A DNA stretch of 64,000 nucleotides from Bacteroidota bacterium (lineage in GTDB: Bacteria; Bacteroidota; Bacteroidia; Flavobacteriales; Flavobacteriaceae), in NCBI GenBank assembly GCA_024279425.1, contig JAJRRO010000074.1, positions 248,001 to 312,000 on the forward strand, written 5' to 3'. Position numbers and translations under genes: made by a program. Under the pieces are notes generated by a model. That model saw only the letters and a program-made list of their open reading frames with translations. It searched no databases and was not told the origin of the DNA. Shown here one piece after another: positions 62,361-64,000 of the stretch (positions are counted from its first letter, which is position 1; every line of letters begins with the position of its first letter).

Positions 62361-63640
62361 ATGAAACTCTGGGACAAAGGATTTAGCACAGATAAAAAAA
62401 TAGACCATTTTACGGTAGGTAATGATCGGGAGCTCGATCTGCTCTTAGCCAAATATGACGTTATTGCCTCCAAGGCCCATGCCAAAATGCTTGGAAAAAT
62501 AGGGTTGTTAACCTCATCGGAAACGGATGCATTGGTTTCAGAATTGGATAATATCGGTGCCTCCATTGCGGAAGGTGCTTTTACCATTGAGGATTCTTTT
62601 GAGGATATGCATTCCAAAATAGAATTTCTACTCACCGAAAAATTAGGGGATACGGGTAAAAAGATACACACGGCACGTTCACGGAATGACCAGGTTTTGG
62701 TAGCCATGCAGCTTTACTTGAAAAATGAATTGTCCGAACTAAAAAGTGGGACTGTTGATCTATTCAATTTATTAATGGATTTGGCTGAAAAACATAAAGA
62801 AGTTTTGCTTCCCGGTTACACTCACTTGCAGATTGCCATGCCCTCCTCTTTTGGCCTATGGTTTTCGGCCTATGCCGAAAGTTTAATAGATGACCTATAC
62901 TTTATTGAGGCCGCCTATAAAGTGGCAGACCAAAATCCTTTAGGCAGTGCAGCGGGTTATGGCAGTTCGTTTGCAATCGATAGAACATTCACCACCCAGG
63001 AAATGGGGTTTGACACCTTAAAATACAATGTAGTGGCAGCCCAAATGGGGCGGGGTAAAGTGGAAAAGGCCACAGCTTTTGGAATGTCCAGTATTGCCGC
63101 TACCCTATCCAAAATAGCCATGGATATCTGTTTGTATATGAGCCAGAACTTCGATTTTATCTCCTTCCCTGACGAACTGACCACAGGCAGTAGCATCATG
63201 CCCCATAAAAAGAACCCTGATGTCTTTGAATTGGTGAGGGCCAAGTGCAACAAACTACAGGCCGTGCCCAATCAATTGATCTTGATTACGAACAACCTTC
63301 CCAGTGGGTATCATAGAGACCTACAACTCGTCAAGGAAATTATTGTCCCTGCAATCCAAGATTTAAAAGCTTGCTTAGAGATATTGACTTTTAGCTTAAA
63401 GGAAATAAAAGTGAACCAAAACATTCTCGATGATTCAAAATACGATTATCTATTCAGTGTTGATACCTTGAACGAGTTGGTTCAAAATGGGCTTCCTTTT
63501 AGGGATGCTTACAAAAAATGGGAATGGAAATCAATGAAGGAACCTTTACTCCCAAAAGAGATATTGAACATATCCATGAAGGAAGTTTGGGCAATTTGTG
63601 TTTGGAAGAAATCAGGGGAAAGATGAAAAGAACTATTTGA
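62361..63640 (+). pseudogene. argH: Argininosuccinate lyase with a C-terminal frameshift
   Basis: Final step of arginine synthesis, splitting argininosuccinate to arginine and fumarate. The first about 386 codons are intact: KIHTARSRNDQVLVAMQLY, LLPGYTHLQIAMPSSFGLW, QNPLGSAAGYGSSF and TGSSIMPHKKNPDVFEL. From 63519 the ORF reads WEWKSMKEPLLP and stops at 63626. One base further along the other frame reads GMEINEGTFTPKRDIEHIHE, then GSLGNLCLEEIRGKMKRTI, stopping at 63640, which is the conserved ArgH end. A single G missing after AAAAAA (63513-63518) explains this. Whether it is a true mutation or a base-calling error in a homopolymer cannot be settled here. If real, the shifted protein lacks the conserved C-terminal helix. 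Confidence 0.88.
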
Positions 63641-63681
63641 TTTCGCAAAAACCCTATCTTCATAAATGAAAACATAGATAG

Positions 63682-64000
63682 ATGAAAGATAAAACAGCCA
63701 AAATAAATTCCTTCATTATGGTGTTTCTGTTGCTCTTCGTTGTTTTCTTAAACGCGCAAGACCAATACCAAAAAAATGAATCCGTCGATGTGAAGGGTTA
63801 TGTTTTTAATCTTTTCTTAAATGATGACACTAATAAAATAAAAGGGGAAGCTTTGATTACCGTCGATTTTAAAAATGAAGCGAACCAATTTACTCTAGAC
63901 CTCATTGGTAAATCAAGAGTTTACGGTATGAATGTGACCCAAGTCCGCGAAGGTGATAGCTTGGTTATTTATAGCCACCAGCAAAACAAAATCATAATCT
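63682..64000 (+). CDS. M1-family aminopeptidase, 5' part (runs off the window)
   Basis: A frame open to the window end starts at the ATG at 63682. The first about 32 residues are a signal peptide (hydrophobic FIMVFLLLFVVFLNAQ), then VDVKGYVFNLFLNDDTNKIKGEALITVDF, the N-terminal β-saddle of M1 metallopeptidases. The zinc motif HExxH would lie further downstream, outside the window. It would be an exported peptidase. Confidence 0.7.
   Translation, partial: MKDKTAKINSFIMVFLLLFVVFLNAQDQYQKNESVDVKGYVFNLFLNDDTNKIKGEALITVDFKNEANQFTLDLIGKSRVYGMNVTQVREGDSLVIYSHQQNKIII

Noticed and set aside
62153-62707. A 184-codon minus-strand frame across argE and argH
   Set aside because: Antisense to two recognised genes and no domain seen.

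Overview
The window is chromosomal DNA of a Bacteroidota bacterium, most likely a marine member of the Flavobacteriaceae. The evidence is the AT-rich coding sequence, the TAnnTTTG-type promoter boxes, TIGR04282/TIGR04283 glycosyltransferases and DUF547 genes, a mevalonate-type HMG-CoA reductase, a POT transporter beside a DPP-IV gene, and an arginine/proline operon with an ArgF'-type transcarbamylase. No stretch longer than about 300 bases lacks a gene or a recognisable gene remnant, and there is no rRNA, CRISPR array, insertion sequence or phage module.

Layout. 0-3 kb: end of the rod-shape operon (mrdA, rodA). 3-6.2 kb: a broken nuclease gene, msrB-msrA, and a dipeptidase gene cut by an in-frame stop. 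6.3-13.5 kb: prc, then surE, a small membrane protein, lpxB, an NlpC/P60 lipoprotein and comEC. 13.5-17.1 kb: POT peptide transporter and a DPP-IV gene cut by an in-frame stop. 17.2-19.5 kb: HMG-CoA reductase and a GHMP kinase. 19.5-27.3 kb: a minus-strand housekeeping block (coaX, outer-membrane protein, TPR protein, lptC, small membrane protein, CorC/HlyC-like protein, ppiD). 27.4 kb: tRNA-Phe with a clear promoter and terminator. 27.5-33 kb: kinase-like protein, exported ADP-ribosylglycohydrolase, decayed BKACE and GNAT genes, and a GH32 lipoprotein.

33-36.7 kb: an arsenosugar-type cluster (rhodanese, TIGR04282, purine nucleoside phosphorylase, DUF547, TIGR04283). No intact arsM or arsS is present, and a 32-codon arsM-like remnant sits where they might be expected. 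36.7-43.4 kb: minus-strand envelope genes, including a tandem amidase pair with one catalytically dead copy, a short BamA/TamA-like protein, a GH113-like glycosidase with a lipoprotein and an outer-membrane protein, and a second DUF547 gene. 43.6-51.3 kb: a tightly packed plus-strand run coding for an FAD oxidoreductase, a membrane ferredoxin protein, a MORN-like protein, a DPM1-like and a cellulose-synthase-like glycosyltransferase, followed by DoxX and GT-C mannosyltransferase-like genes. This run looks like an undescribed redox-plus-glycosyltransferase envelope system.

51.3-63.6 kb: the arginine/proline operon (GNAT, argG, argC, proC, argD, proA, proB, argF', SDR, argB, argE, argH). It is preceded by a 27-codon leader ORF ending in three consecutive Arg codons, which suggests translation-coupled control by arginine. 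argH carries a one-base deletion near its 3' end. The window ends inside an M1-type aminopeptidase gene.

A striking theme is the number of disrupted genes. They are the nuclease (two frameshifts plus a lost catalytic motif), dipeptidase (stop), DPP-IV (stop), BKACE (frameshift and stop), GNAT (internal loss), arsM (truncated) and argH (frameshift). Either this lineage is losing peptide-scavenging and accessory functions, or the assembly carries point errors; several cases (lost catalytic residues, internal deletions) cannot be simple base-calling errors.
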